64,000 bases of DNA from Augochlora pura (GCF_028453695.1 NC_135779.1:6646831-6710830); one strand, 5' to 3'; positions 1-11,830 are shown, counted from the stretch's first letter. Numbers and translations are program-made. The notes: generated by a model from the letters alone, not told the origin.

Positions 1-1800
1 GGTGAAATGTGGTTATTAGAGATCGTGGCTCGTGGTCTGATTAGGGCGCGCGTGTAGGCGTGTAATTAATGTACCTGTGTTTTCGTCCGTGTTGTCCTTG
101 GTACATTGGTACACGTGTATCGAAATGAAAGGGTTATATTTGGGTAGCCGTTGTTTTAGATACACTCGTATTAACAGAGAAATATTGTGAAAAATACTGT
201 CTTTTATTGGAGAATATAAATAAATTATTACTTTTATTAAATTAGTTATTATTTAATGATTTATTTAAAATTAAAAAATTAGAAATTATAAATAAAAATT
301 GAATTTTTAATATATATATACTTTTATAATTTAATATATATTAATAAATAAAATTTACTACACTAATTAATAACAAAAATAAAATTTTGATTAACTTTTC
401 CTTCATTTTTACTAATTTTCAAAGATCCGAGAAATTTAATTGATCGACATAAAAGCGATACATATATGTTCAAGATGGCTCCAATGCCAGCTTCATGTAA
501 AATGAAATTTGCATCGCGAAAAAGTCTCCTTCCTGCGTTCGATGAATGATTATGGCAGAGGAGCTTCGAAATTCTTTCTCGCGACCGAACACAACTGGCC
601 TGACTCGAGAGAGCGTCGATCAATTTCTTGCGGGGGGAACTTTCCCTGTGTACATAAAACTCGAACGGTACACAATGATCAAGTTCGTGCCATGCAGAAA
701 CGCCTGTAAATATGCCGCGAAACCGGTGAATAGACTCGTACTGCAAGAATTTGTATGTACTCGGAGATTCGATAGTTATAAAATCCAGTTCATGGCGAGA
801 AACGACTCTCATTTTACTCGGGGAATATTTCTGTATTCAGGATTCACGCTTGATTATGTGTGCTCGAAGGATTTGCAATGTTTTAGCCAATTATTGGGGA
901 ATTTATCTTGTGAGAATATTGTATTAATTATTATTGTATTGTTATTATTTATTTTTGTTGCATTGCTGTCAGTGATTAATATTGTATTATTACTATTAAT
1001 TATTATTATGCTATTCAAAAAATATTGACAATTTATTGAAAATCGACACATGCATAATTGACTCCTTTTATTATTAATGCACTTCAACATACCTAATTCG
1101 CGATGAAAATATCTACCAATAAATTATCTTAACTATTAAAAACGCCATTTTTTTCTTTTAAAGTCGAAATAAACTTTTATTCTCCTATTAATAATATTTC
1201 GAAATATAAACTTATAAAATATAAACTTTCTCCTTCCTCTAAAAAATAATCACAATCGCTCAACTTCTGCTCGTTTCATCCAATAAGACACAAGTTCGAC
1301 AATAAATTAATTAACCCCTCGGCACACTCTGACAACTTTGACTCTTACCGGAGATTTGCAGCAGTAATTTGTTAAGTATCGTGCCGTTGTTTTCCGTTCC
1401 TTTAATCCCCTTAAGCGATCAGCGAAAATCTTTTTGCCGCAGACATTAAATGGTCCGCTAAGTAACGCGTCCCCATTATTTAATAAAAGCCGAAGAAGAA
1501 ATACGGTTCGCAAACAAAGTGGCGCACGTTTTCCGATTACATTTTTAATAAATGTTATTGAGCGGCGTGCATGTTTTACGCGGACGCGCGGCTGTCGCGA
1601 GAGCTGGTCCATTACGGGGTTTAAAATGAAAACAAAATTCTGTTCTCATGTCATCGATATTTAAACAGTCCGATAAAACAGCCCATACCCGGGCGCATGG
1701 TAAATCCTTGTTAAAAAATTGTTACGGTGGAATAGGTTAATTATTGATAAAAGAGCTGAAATGTAATCATTGCGGCGAGATTTAAATAATGGCGATTTTG
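1..1800. other. Non-coding, mostly AT-rich stretch
   Basis: No gene seen. The short frames at 363-1028 overlap on both strands and end in hydrophobic or Asn/Ile runs from AT-rich DNA; none resembles a protein family. A minus-strand frame at 1307-1612 is likewise unrecognised. Confidence 0.6.
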
Positions 1801-1802
1801 TA

Positions 1803-1975
1803 AATAATAGTGAATTTTTAAATAATATTGAATCTCTAAATAATATTGAATCGCTAAATAATACTGAATCTTTAAATAATACTGAATCTCTAAATAATAC
1901 TGAATCTTTAAATAATTAATACTGAATTTCTAAATAATACTGAACTCTAAATAATATTGAATTTTTATATTCTAT
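1803..1975. repeat. Minisatellite, ~19 bp unit
   Basis: About eight degenerate head-to-tail copies of AATAATACTGAATCTCTAA, varying by ATT/ACT and CTCT/CTTT. AT-rich, with no coding potential. Confidence 0.85.
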
Positions 1976-2059
1976 AATAATATATGTATTTATAAAAGAA
2001 TTTCTTCAAAAAATGCTAAAGGCTTGAAAAACCTTGCAACTGGTTTTGTGTTCTTCATA

Positions 2060-2241
2060 TTAACCCTTCGCTCTCGAGTATTGCCACCAAGGCACTACTA
2101 AAAATTGTGACATCATTTCCAAAATAATTTTAACAAATCACAAGACTCACTGTCATATCCATAAATAATATAAAATGCAAATCTGCTCCAAAAATCTATT
2201 TTCAATGTCGACTTAAAACAGCTTCGAGTGCAAAGAGTTAA
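2060..2241. mobile_element. TTAA-flanked MITE (piggyBac-like ends)
   Basis: Starts TTAACCCTTCGCTCTCGAG and ends CTTCGAGTGCAAAGAGTTAA, imperfect terminal inverted repeats of about 19 bp including the TTAA. At 182 bp it carries no transposase. Its interior (AAGGCACTACTAAAAATTG...) matches the element at 5420-5621. TTAA target sites and ends starting CCCT are typical of piggyBac; assigning this element to that superfamily is inference. Confidence 0.7.
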
Positions 2242-2521
2242 CATCGTCTTCTAAACTCAGAATAAAATTGCCACCCCATCATCAATACATTAAAGCACAT
2301 CCCTAAGGAACGCGACGAGTTGAATAACATCCCTCCACCAAGAAAAATTCATAAAAATCGCGGTGATGCTAAAAACGTCTCAGCAAAGGGTTCGAGGCCC
2401 TTCGTCCTTTAAATTCCAGATAGCTGACGGAAGCCGCGAGACGACTCCCGTCGACCCGGTAAATTCGAAAGTTTAGGGTAGTTGGTTACAGCGGTGCGGG
2501 ACGCCGGCTGTTCACCCTTAC

Positions 2522-3000
2522 CTTCACTGAGGGTGATCGGGGACTAAGGGTCAACGTGTCCCGTGTGGCATCCCGCTGTCGCGAGCCGATGGAGACGCTG
2601 CGTTTCGGATCCTTGGTGACGGTGACCCCCGGGGGGACGGCAGATGGTTGGACACGATGCGCGCCGACAGCAACAGTGTCACGTGCACAAAGGGTGAACC
2701 GGGGTTGCGTTCGAGAGCGTCGCGGCGACGGCGGATCGCGAGGGTCTCGCGACGAAGACGAGGGCCACGCGCGGTGATAGGAACGCGTTTCGGTCGCGGC
2801 GACGTGTGGACGCGCACTGCTCGAGAATCCGCGGCACGGTCACTGGGCGTCGCGACGACGACAACGCACACCACCACAGCGACGACGACGACGCCGACGT
2901 CGGCGCGTGCTACTAGCCGGTGGTCCAGGGACGTACGCTGCGCAGGCGCCTCCCCCCCCCGTCGATCCTTGACGCCACTCGCACGATTAAATTAATCTCT
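2522..3000 (-). promoter_or_regulatory. GC-rich block, possible first exon or promoter of a gene extending left
   Basis: A CpG-rich island (CGACGACGACGACGCC and similar) abruptly flanked by AT-rich DNA. On the minus strand it ends in a good splice donor, GAAG|GTAAGG, at 2522/2521. Frames of 108-115 residues exist on both strands but are Arg/Ser-rich and unrecognised, so a 5' UTR exon is more likely than coding. If real, the rest of the gene lies to the left, mostly beyond the window. Confidence 0.25.
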
Positions 3001-3026
3001 TAGGCACGGCTCTGTTTTCCGCGGGG

Positions 3027-3027
<1 letters not shown>

Positions 3028-3074
<47 letters not shown>

Positions 3075-3094
3075 CTCTCTCTCTCTTTTTCTCT
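3028..3094. repeat. CT microsatellite
   Basis: About 20 uninterrupted CT units followed by CT runs broken by T4-5. Confidence 0.95.
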
Positions 3095-3370
3095 GTATCA
3101 GGGTTCGACGCGAATTACGCTGCAATGTGTGACAGTAAGTGGATATTGTTCTCTATGGTAGCATATATAAATATTTCTTAATAAAGTTTCAAATAATTTT
3201 TTAAATATTTTTTTTATAGTCTTCCATTTCTATTAGAGATATGATGCGTGTACTTTCGCTATAGTTATTTAAAAATTAATTTTTATAAAGGATGAGTAAA
3301 TAGAATTGAGTAAATTAGTAAATTGAGTAAAGCATAAGGGTAAAAGATTTTTTTCTTTAAAATAATTATT

Positions 3371-3590
3371 CGCAAATTGGAGAATGTTCCTGAGGTTATT
3401 TGAAGCAACTTTTTCCTTCACAACAATTTTCTCCGAAGCATCGTTAGCGAGTTATTAAAGAAAAACGCTGGCCAATGAGAGACGAGATCAGCTGGCAAGA
3501 GGCGGTCTAGTTAATAGACGGAACTCGGCTTCGTTCGCTGATTAGTTCAACCGCTTGGCGTCAGTTGATCTCGTCTCTCGTTTTAATACA
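3371..3590. mobile_element. Foldback MITE, CCAATGAGAG family, copy A (right arm deleted)
   Basis: The left arm matches copy B closely: GAATGTTCCTGAGG, AACTTTTTCCTTCACAACAA, then GAGTTATTAAAGAAAAACGC and GGCCAATGAGAGACGAG. The right arm (GATCTCGTCTCTCG) is its inverted partner but lacks the GACCAATG segment and outer sequence. No coding sequence. Confidence 0.75.
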
Positions 3591-3655
3591 TTTCATAAAT
3601 ATCATTAGAATTTAATAAATGATGGTACAATTGTTAAAGTATAAAAAAGAAAGTT

Positions 3656-4030
3656 ACTGTATGGTGTCCCATAAGTCACTCGTAATTGGAGAATGTTCCT
3701 GAGATCATTATAAATAACTTTTTCCTTTGCAACAATTTTCTCCGAGGCATTGTGAAGGAGTTATTAAAGAAAAACGCTGGCCAATGAGAGACAAGCTTCC
3801 TTGGCGTTATGTAACTGAGCCAACCAGCGGGCGAAGACCAATTCCACCGCCTAAGCTTAGCCAATAACAACCTCGTACCAGTCGAATTCGTCTCTCATTG
3901 GTCAGCGTTTTTTATTAATAACTCATAAACAACGCAGCGGATTTCATTTTTGCTAAGGAAAAAGTTATTGCAAATTACCTAAAGCATATCCCGGTTTTAG
4001 ATTTGAAGATATTTTTACGGCACCCTGTAG
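3656..4030. mobile_element. Foldback MITE, CCAATGAGAG family, copy B (complete)
   Basis: The two arms are inverted repeats about 140 bp long. Left: GGTGTCCC..., AATAACTTTTTCCTTTGCAA, GAGTTATTAA, ACGCTGGCCAATGAGAGAC. Right: GTCTCTCATTGGTCAGCGT, TTAATAACTC, AAGGAAAAAGTTATT, GGCACCCTG. The outer ends are roughly CAGGGTGNC. About 95 bp of unique GC-richer loop separates them. A minus-strand 64-residue frame inside is a by-product. Superfamily not determined. Confidence 0.8.
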
Positions 4031-5419
4031 AGTGTCGGGTTTGAGAGGTTAAAGCTAGAATCTCCGCCCTTTTTTCCCCTGCTTATTTCAGATCACCAGC
4101 CCCTCGCTCGCTCGCGAACCGATGTCCCATCGCGGGAGGGGTGGGATGCTCCAGGGATCGAACGGAGAACAGCTTTTCACCTTCGCGCAGCCGGAAATTT
4201 CATTTTCGGAATCTGATCGATGGATCCGTGAGGGGTGGCGACGCTTCTTTGCGATTCTGCTAACAAGGAGAACTTACCGTCGCGGATATCGCTTTTGAAA
4301 CCGGGGTGGGTTAATGTTGCGGTCCATATATATTAAAATAGTAGAAAATAATATTATGTATTAAAATAGTAGAAAAATATGTTATACATTAAGACAGTAG
4401 AAAAATGTATTATATATTAAAATAGTAAAAAAGTTTATTATATTTTAAAATAATATATATAAAAAAGCTGAATAAGATTTTTCAAAATAGGCCTTCGATT
4501 TTTATAAAATTTTGATTTCCAAGTTTATATATTATATACAGAGGATGTCCGTTTGAAAAATTAAATTTTAGATATTTTAAAAATAAATCATTTTCAGGAG
4601 AAATGTTAAATACAAAGGTTACTCGATTTAAAAATAGAATAAACTTTTGTATAGCTAATTTTTATAATCAGACTCTATCTTATAAAGATATTAAATAAAA
4701 TAAAGAATTCTTTTACTTCTGAAAATTTTTTTAACCTCTCTGTAACTTTAATCCTCTTGGCTAATGATAAATTACTAACTATAAATTACTAACTAATAAA
4801 AAGAATAAATGTCGCTTTTGCGCGTGGCCTTTTGTTGCATAAATAATCATAACAGTCACGTAATTTTCCATTTGAAAAAGAAAACGAATTTACCCCCTAA
4901 ATAGCCATTGGAACCGATCAACGAATGCGGAGACTAAAATGCTCGTATTTCCAACGTTGAAATCGACTTTCCTTTGTGTTTAACATTTCGGTGTATCCAG
5001 GTACGTACTGTAACTGTAACCAACACCAATTTCAAAAGCGATTCCCGCGGCCGTAAGTTCCCCTTGTAAGAGCGGCGCTCGGCCTTAACGGAGAAAGTGT
5101 AAGGGTAAATATTTTAGTACTTCTACGTGGGTTTTCGCAATCATTTCGATGCTGCGTCGAGCAAACTGTTCTCACGGCGGACCTTGTAAACTGGCCGAAC
5201 TTATTTTATTTGTTTTTTCTGTCGGAAGAAAAAGCACTCGGGATAACGCTATTACCTTCGTTAACTTTGTGAAAATATAAACAGTATAACAAAATTAGAA
5301 TTAAATTTGTATGTGCTTTTAAAGAACAATATTTAAAGGCTAATAATTAAATAATAATATTGGAGCTTACAGTTGCTCAATATTAAATCTCAATTTCTAT
5401 TTTTATTTTATTTACTTCA
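4031..5419. other. Non-coding stretch with a short AT-rich repeat
   Basis: No gene seen. From about 4327 to 4460 a ~30 bp AT-rich motif (TATTAAAATAGTAGAAAAAT) recurs four times. The rest is unique. Confidence 0.55.
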
Positions 5420-5621
5420 TTAACGCTTAAGGCACCGCTAAAAATGATCATACCACGTTTGAAATAATTTTTATCAAATTTAGCTGTATTTAAAAAATGA
5501 TTAAGAGCTGTTAACTATTGCACGAATCACAAAAGGCAATAATATATAAAATGAAAATACTATAAATCTGAAGAAATATTTTATATTTCCAATTAAAATG
5601 GTTCCAGCTGCAAAGCATTAA
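5420..5621. mobile_element. Degraded TTAA-flanked MITE
   Basis: TTAACGCTTAAGGCACCGC... to ...AGCTGCAAAGCATTAA. The interior (CACCGCTAAAAATGATCATA, GAAATAATTTTTATCAAA) is homologous to 2060-2241 and to the hairpin region near 56215. The terminal repeats have several mutations. A related right end, AAAGGGTTAA, lies at 5714-5723. Confidence 0.6.
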
Positions 5622-5723
5622 TCTTGCAAACTATCTACCATTAATAAAATGATATAATAATACCAAAGTTAATAATGTCGACTTACTCGACAACAGACAC
5701 TAAATAGTTAAATAAAGGGTTAA

Positions 5724-7190
5724 TATCGGATAGCTGTTACGCGCCGCACAAGACGCCGCCTGTTCTCGGAGGAATCCGGCAAGCCCCGGAGCCCTCGAGA
5801 GAATTCGTAGACCGTCAAAGCCGCCCTCGGAGGGCAGCGAAGATCCCTTTGACACTGTTGCATCTGCATAGAACACACTGCCGCATTAGAGTTTCTATCG
5901 GAGAAAGTCCTCAGTCAGCCGCGGCTACGATTTGATCCTTCAAAGCCGGGGGATAAGGGCGGCGAGCGCGTTCGGCGATCATCAAATTTTGATACACTTT
6001 TCGTGAAATGTCTCCGAGCCTCGACGGAGAGGCTTTTATCTACGGCCGGGTCGCTCGCGACGACGACGGTAACGTGACCTATCGATTCTCCGTGGTCGCG
6101 ATCAAGGACGAGAAGCGAGATCGTGCGATCAGGCGCGGAGATAGCCGCGATGGGGTTCGTCGTTTCCTAGACGCGGTCCAACGAGCTGGCTAAGGTAAAC
6201 AAATACTCTAGAATGACGATGGCAGTCACATTTTTCGGATAATCAACGGGCGAGACGCGGCGTAGGGACGCTCCTGACATGGTATCGCGGTTTGGTCATT
6301 TTCTATCGCGTTCATTGCGCTGGCATCGTTCTCGGTCCGCTCAAACGTGTATAGTATAATAAGGTGTATCAAAATTATTGTAATTAATAGATAGAGGGTT
6401 GGAGATAAAACTATTGGAAAAAATTCTGTTAATGTACTTTGTTCAGTAAAATATCTTGTTCAATAAATATTGCTAAGTAAATATTTTTTAAATTATATAT
6501 TGAAAGTTGAAAAGGAAGGATTAGTAAAAATATAAATATTACATAAAATAAATGAAACTTAGATTTACTTAGAATAGACAAATAAAAATTTAGATATTTT
6601 ACTTAGAAGATTCATTCCACAATAGTATCTAATATAAATCAGAAATTAAAGAAATACTAATAAGAATTAAAAAATATAAATATCGTAGCTTTAAAAATAG
6701 AAGAATATCGTATGAAAAGTAACAAATTAATATCACAAGTAAAAGTCACTCAAACTTACTATTAACATCATATATTCACTCTAATATTTTTCTTCGATTA
6801 AAATACTTAACAACTAGAGCAATCTTAGAGCACGAATGAATAGTTTAAAGGAACTAAAAAATTGATAAATAATGCAAAGCGACTTTGATGGCTGCCGCCA
6901 TTTGGCTGACCATTATGACGGTGGCTCGATAGAGCAGAAACACTGTAAAAACTATAGCCTGGAAGACGACGCTTCTTCTTCGTGAAATTTTCAATGGTCT
7001 GAGAGCCAGCTGCTGCCACAGAAGGCTTACCTGTTACACCCTCGGAGTCGTCGTGGTTTATCGCCGGGAACAAGTTGTATCTACGAAGAAGTCCTTAATG
7101 GAATTCGAACTTTGTAATTGAATGTGAATCTCGAATAAGGGACCATGTTACATTTCACTCTGAAATGGAGTACTTTAAAATTATAGCTTT
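5724..7190. other. Non-coding stretch
   Basis: A GC-rich part (5750-6340) includes a 61-codon frame at 6008-6193 (MSPSLDGEAFIYG...). It resembles no family I recognise, and its stop is immediately followed by a GTAAAC donor-like sequence. The AT-rich part (6350-6830) shows nothing. Confidence 0.5.
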
Positions 7191-7194
7191 TGCG

Positions 7195-7530
7195 ATGTAA
7201 TGTGGTATACGATATTTTGCAGTGCAATTAAATGCAATGCTATGCAATGTGGTACAATGAAATACAGTACAAAACAATATAGTACAGTGCAATGCAATGC
7301 AATACTATCAAATACAATAAAATACATTACAATACAATACAGTATAATGCAATGCAATTCAATACCATACAATACAATACAGTGCAATACGGCACAAGGC
7401 AATGCAATGCAATTCGATACAGTACAAACAGTGCAATGAAATATACTATAATATAGTGTAATACAGTGGAATTAAATATACTACAATACAATGCAGTAAA
7501 ATACAGTACAATACAGTACAATAAATTAAT
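7195..7530. repeat. Degenerate pentanucleotide array (AATAC/AATGC)
   Basis: Some 60 tandem units of five bases, mainly AATAC, AGTAC and AATGC. Frames running through it on both strands are translated repeat. A short array of the same unit is at 63645-63725. Confidence 0.9.
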
Positions 7531-7539
7531 CTGAATGAA

Positions 7540-8185
7540 TTCCAAACTGCTACTAGCAAATAAATTATAGTTTCTACTATCTTCCTGGGACAGTTTCTCA
7601 GTCCATCCTTCTGCCTGTCATAGAATAGCGCTATTTCTTCTGCCACTGTCGCTTTTACATCATTTCACAAAGATCGATTACCGACGCGGTCCGTCCGCTA
7701 CAGTGATTTACCGAGACCGTGGAACCATATTGTCTACCGAATTTCGTCGGAAACGTAACCTCCGTCACCACCGTGCACAGTTTCAATCGTAGAACGGTCG
7801 GACCCTGTCGCCGACACGCGCAAAGCATCCCCTTTAGGGGTCGGCTTTAAGCTCGCCGTTCTCCCGCGTAGGCGGTCAGAATTATTGTTTAAACACATGC
7901 ACGCTCCCTTTTACGCGTGCCCGACCGAGCCCGGTTTCTCGCGGATCCAAGAATTAATCATGTAATGAACGGGGTGGCCTACTACCCCGTGCGCGCGCGA
8001 GAGCTAGATCAAGAGTGGCGCTTTCGGAACGAACCGTTATTTCTCGCGGCGATCCCGGTCATCGTTCACGCGCATTTTCGAAGCAAACGCAATTATTTGC
8101 GGTCGGCTAAGCCTTAAACCAAGGCTTAACAAAGCATATCTCTCTTTCCATCGATTTGGCGGTTTGAAACTTCGCCGCCTGTCTA
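7540..8185. other. Non-coding stretch
   Basis: Moderately GC-rich unique sequence. Frames of up to 67 codons are unrecognised. Confidence 0.5.
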
Positions 8186-8187
8186 TA

Positions 8188-8491
8188 CAGTCACTCCCAG
8201 AAATGTTCGTATCCTTGTAAGAGAAAATGGTTGAAATCAAGGGACGCGTGCGAGATTTTGCAGTAAACTTTTTATTGTTACTTACCCCATTACGGAGTGC
8301 TTTACACCATGCTTCACAGTTGGTTAAACATTTTCAAATTCCAGTTCTGTGTTGGGCTTTCTCCAAACTTTTCCGTCGCATTCGAAAATAGTAAATAAGA
8401 TAATAGAAAGTTTACTGCAAAATTGCATCCCTTGATTTTAAGAGATTTCTCTTGCAAGCGACGAGGGTACGGATACTTATGGGACTGACTG
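8188..8491. mobile_element. Tc1/mariner-like MITE, ~100 bp inverted arms, TA target duplication
   Basis: Left end CAGTCACTCCCAGAAATGTT, right end ...CTTATGGGACTGACTG, flanked by TA at 8186-8187 and 8492-8493. The arms align over about 100 bp (GTAAGAGAAA, AAATCAAGGGA, TTTTGCAGTAAACTTT on one side and their complements on the other). The ~100 bp centre has no transposase. CAGT...TCCCA ends with a TA duplication are typical of Tc1/mariner elements. Confidence 0.85.
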
Positions 8492-8839
8492 TATGCCCGA
8501 CTATGTGTACATGTGTACGTGTCTCTCTGCGGTGGTTGGAGTGTGTCTGGGAATCGCGAGACCGGTGCCACCGGGGTCGGAGCGATAAAGCACAGAGAGA
8601 GCCCTTCATCCCCCACCCCCAAGCGCGGCGTAAGCTTTAATTCACTTTGGCCGGTACTTCTCGCCGGTTCGCGGCAACTTTCCACAATGGGTTAGCAAGC
8701 GTCCGATACACCAAAACGGATTACTCCTCGCCACCGCGAAGACGATCGTGCGATCGCCCGCCCCGTTTCACGGACACAGGTCCGACGGATAACGAGGGAC
8801 GGTAATCGCTCCGTACGGATTGCCGCCAACTCTCCGTCG

Positions 8840-9039
8840 CACGTGAATTTACTCGAGTGTCACGTGGCTGCGACGTCACCGGTGAACCGTTGAGCGAGGC
8901 AGAGGGCAGCAGGGTCGACAGGGTGATCGACGTCGCGATTGGTCGCTGATCTAGCCCTCCGCTCTGTTAACTGCTCTTCGGTGACGTTTCACTGATGCAA
9001 GTACGTCATACTTGGGGAATTTATGGCGATCGTCACGTG
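8840..9039. promoter_or_regulatory. Cluster of CACGTG boxes and CRE-like sites
   Basis: CACGTG occurs at 8840-8845, 8861-8866 and 9034-9039. GACGTCA is at 8872-8878, further TGACG/ACGTCA half-sites are at about 8980 and 9003, and an inverted CCAAT (ATTGG) is at 8938-8942. Such a concentration suggests a promoter or enhancer, but no adjoining gene was found. Confidence 0.35.
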
Positions 9040-9433
9040 GACGATACTCGGTTGTCTTCGCAGTTTCAGATCAGATTAGGGATGATTTGAGTGAAGGTAT
9101 TTTTTAGAGTTTTGTTCGCTAATTTATTAGTTTATGAATGGAGGTTTTACAATGGTCTTTTCACAATCACGAAAGCTATTTATTTTTGTTTCCGTATCAA
9201 ATTAAAACGTATTATTGTGCTATGTATATCTGAGTTTTAGAAAAGAATTCCTTGATTATCAGTAATTAAATAAAATAAACAGCTCTTACATTGGAACCAA
9301 TGAAGAAACGCTAATAACTCCGCAAAAATCGTCTTAAAAAATATGTCTCGAAAAATGACTGAATAAAGCTTAGAATTTCTATAAAATTAAAAAACATTAA
9401 CTATCGTACACTTATTACTTACTATTATTACAC

Positions 9434-9533
9434 NNNNNNNNNNNNNNNNNNNNNNNNNNNNNNNNNNNNNNNNNNNNNNNNNNNNNNNNNNNNNNNNNNN
9501 NNNNNNNNNNNNNNNNNNNNNNNNNNNNNNNNN
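9434..9533. other. Assembly gap (100 N)
   Basis: Exactly 100 unknown bases, the usual placeholder for a gap of unknown length. An exon could be missing here. Confidence 1.
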
Positions 9534-10214
9534 GCCTAATCGCGTCAACGCCGCAGTAAGTCACTTTCCAACCCATCTATTTCCCGTCTCGACCGGAGAC
9601 ACTAATTTCCGTCGCTTTCTAACGAGCCGGCAATCAAGCCGGCAGATTCGGGAGAAGCAGTCGGCAGGTGTGCGCGGCCCACGGGATGCAATTAACCGAT
9701 GGGTCTTTCAATCTGGTTACGTCCCCGATTTCGGTGTCGTCGGATCGACTGCGGCGCGCGGCGAGGACTCCGGGATTCCTGCGGGTCACAATGACACCGA
9801 TAAAATTAGCCGCCGACACGGTTTCGCAATAAACCCCGATCGATTTAACGGGACGGTGCTGAATTAGGTTTACTCCGCGTCGGGCCACGGGGCATCGCAA
9901 TCGGCTCTGAATAAATAGCGGCGCGGACGTACGACGCCGTGACCGTGGCAACTTTCGGTCCCGGGGAAACACGCGCGACATCTTGGACGCGTGGGGCGAT
10001 CCACCGTTACGAGCTAATTTCGACGAAGGTTTTATTGAGGGAAACCGGCTTCGGCGCGAATGGCAAACCGAATGGCGGGCCGCCGGTCGGATTGCACGAG
10101 TTTGAAAGCCGGGGGAGGGGCGGTTCGTTGCGATGGCTCTTTGACTGGCCTTCCTCTGTGATATTATTTTCCGAAGTTACAGTGATTAGGTAGTATTTGG
10201 TTTGATACTGCAGT
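9534..10214. other. GC-rich non-coding stretch
   Basis: Frames of up to 115 codons overlap on both strands and match no family I know. No splice-supported exon found. Confidence 0.5.
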
Positions 10215-10375
10215 AATAGTGATTTCAATTTTACTTAGAATTACTTAAAATAGTAATTTCAATCTGACTTAGCATTACTTAAAATAGTAATTTCAATCTT
10301 ACTTAGAATTACTTAAAATAGTAATTTCAATTTTACTTAGAATTACTTAAAATAGTAATTTTAATTTCACGTATA
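10215..10375. repeat. Minisatellite, 34 bp unit
   Basis: Between four and five copies of a 34 bp unit containing AGTAATTTCAATCTTACTTA and GAATTACTTAAAAT. Confidence 0.9.
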
Positions 10376-11030
10376 TTTCACAATAAAAGTAATGGTAAAA
10401 GCTTGCCATTTTTCATCTAAAACATCGTCTCTCAATTAAGAAAATTTCACATCATCTCTAAAACAACGAAACACAGTTCCATTTACAAATGAAACGAATT
10501 ACAATGAAACGAGATCGTTACAATTCTCCCACTTGCTGTATCAAATACCCCGCTATACCTACCTTCCAAATTTACTACCGGCTCAAGAGGCAACGTAATT
10601 TAAACGGGGTAAAGCCTAAAGACCCTAAAAACAATTTCCAATGCCCCATAACCGAGGACCGCTCTATCCGAGTCGTTTCTACGGCGTCTATTAAAGAGTC
10701 GGCACCATAAATCTCGATTCGGCGCGGTCCCGCGTTCCGCCACGCCGTGAAAAAGTTCCTCTCGTTCAACCGGGGAAACAGATTTATGACGCGAATGAAA
10801 TAAATAACACCGGGGGGAAACGAGCGCCGCCGCGATGGCCCAAACCGATCGCTCGCATTGCGGCGGGAATCTCGGGGCCGGGCCGCCAGTAGTTACGGTC
10901 CGCGCAGAGTCGGCCAGGTTACGTCGCTTTACGTCGAGCCGCGCAACTTCCTGCACGCGCGAGAATCCTGTCGATATTTTCCATCGATTTCTTTCGAACT
11001 TCCGAAATCGCTGTTTCTTTCAATTACTAA

Positions 11031-11125
11031 AGCAGAATCTCGCGTACTAAAGGAGAAACTCGGGTACTGCCGGAGAATCTCGCGAACTGTCGGAGAATCT
11101 CACGTACTACCGGAGAATCCCGCGA
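11031..11125. repeat. Minisatellite, ~20 bp unit
   Basis: Five copies of about 20 bp, GGAGAATCTCGCGTACTACC with variants. The 10376-11030 stretch before it is unique and without a recognisable gene. Confidence 0.8.
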
Positions 11126-11459
11126 CTCGAAACTGAATCTCGTTTTGCCACGTCGGAAGCACGCTTCTCCAATTTTTCCTGAAACTAAAAGAGAACAATT
11201 CTGTATGAAATTATCAGGATAGGTTTCTTTCGTATTCAAGCAATGTTCGATAATTTTTTCGTTGATTAACAACCGGTGCAAGTCGATATTTACACGTGTT
11301 AAATATTGGCGGAGAATTGAGGACGAAGGAGAAGGTGTAGAGCAGTGTGTATTAGATTTGTTCTTTATGGAATTGTTATGGAAGACTGTGTATTTTAAAA
11401 ATTTTTTCTGTATTAATTATGTCTCAATAATGTGTATTAATTATTTATTGATTATATGT

Positions 11460-11830
11460 TGAATATGTATTAATTACGTATTTTATGTATTTTAGTGTAT
11501 TTAATACGTTTTATGTGTTTTTACGTGTATTCAGTATTTTATGAAATTTTATTTATTTTATTTATTTTATCTGTTATATATTTTATGTATTTTACGTATC
11601 CTACGTATTTTATCTATTTTATCTATTTTACGTATTTTACGTCTCCTATATATTTTATCTATTTTCGATCTATTTCACGTATTTTACGTATCCTATATAT
11701 TTTATCTATTTTCGATCAATTTCACGTATTTTACGTCTCCTATATATTTGATCTACTTTTGATCTATTTTTCTTATTTTACGTATCCTATGTATTTTATC
11801 TATTATTCCCTATTTTATATATTTCTCTTT
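11460..11830. repeat. T-rich degenerate repeat (TATTTTATCTATTTTACGTA)
   Basis: Interlocking 10-50 bp repeats such as TATTTTACGTATCC and TATATATTTTATCTATTTTC. The 206-residue plus-strand frame here (11495-12115) is repeat-derived Tyr/Phe/Ile sequence, not a membrane protein gene. Confidence 0.85.

Noticed and set aside
6008..6193. 61-codon frame with an acceptable start context
   Set aside because: No family resemblance, stop directly before a donor-like GTAAAC, and no partner exon.
7181..7646. Cys/Ile/Leu/Tyr-rich frames on both strands
   Set aside because: Translations of the AATAC pentanucleotide array.
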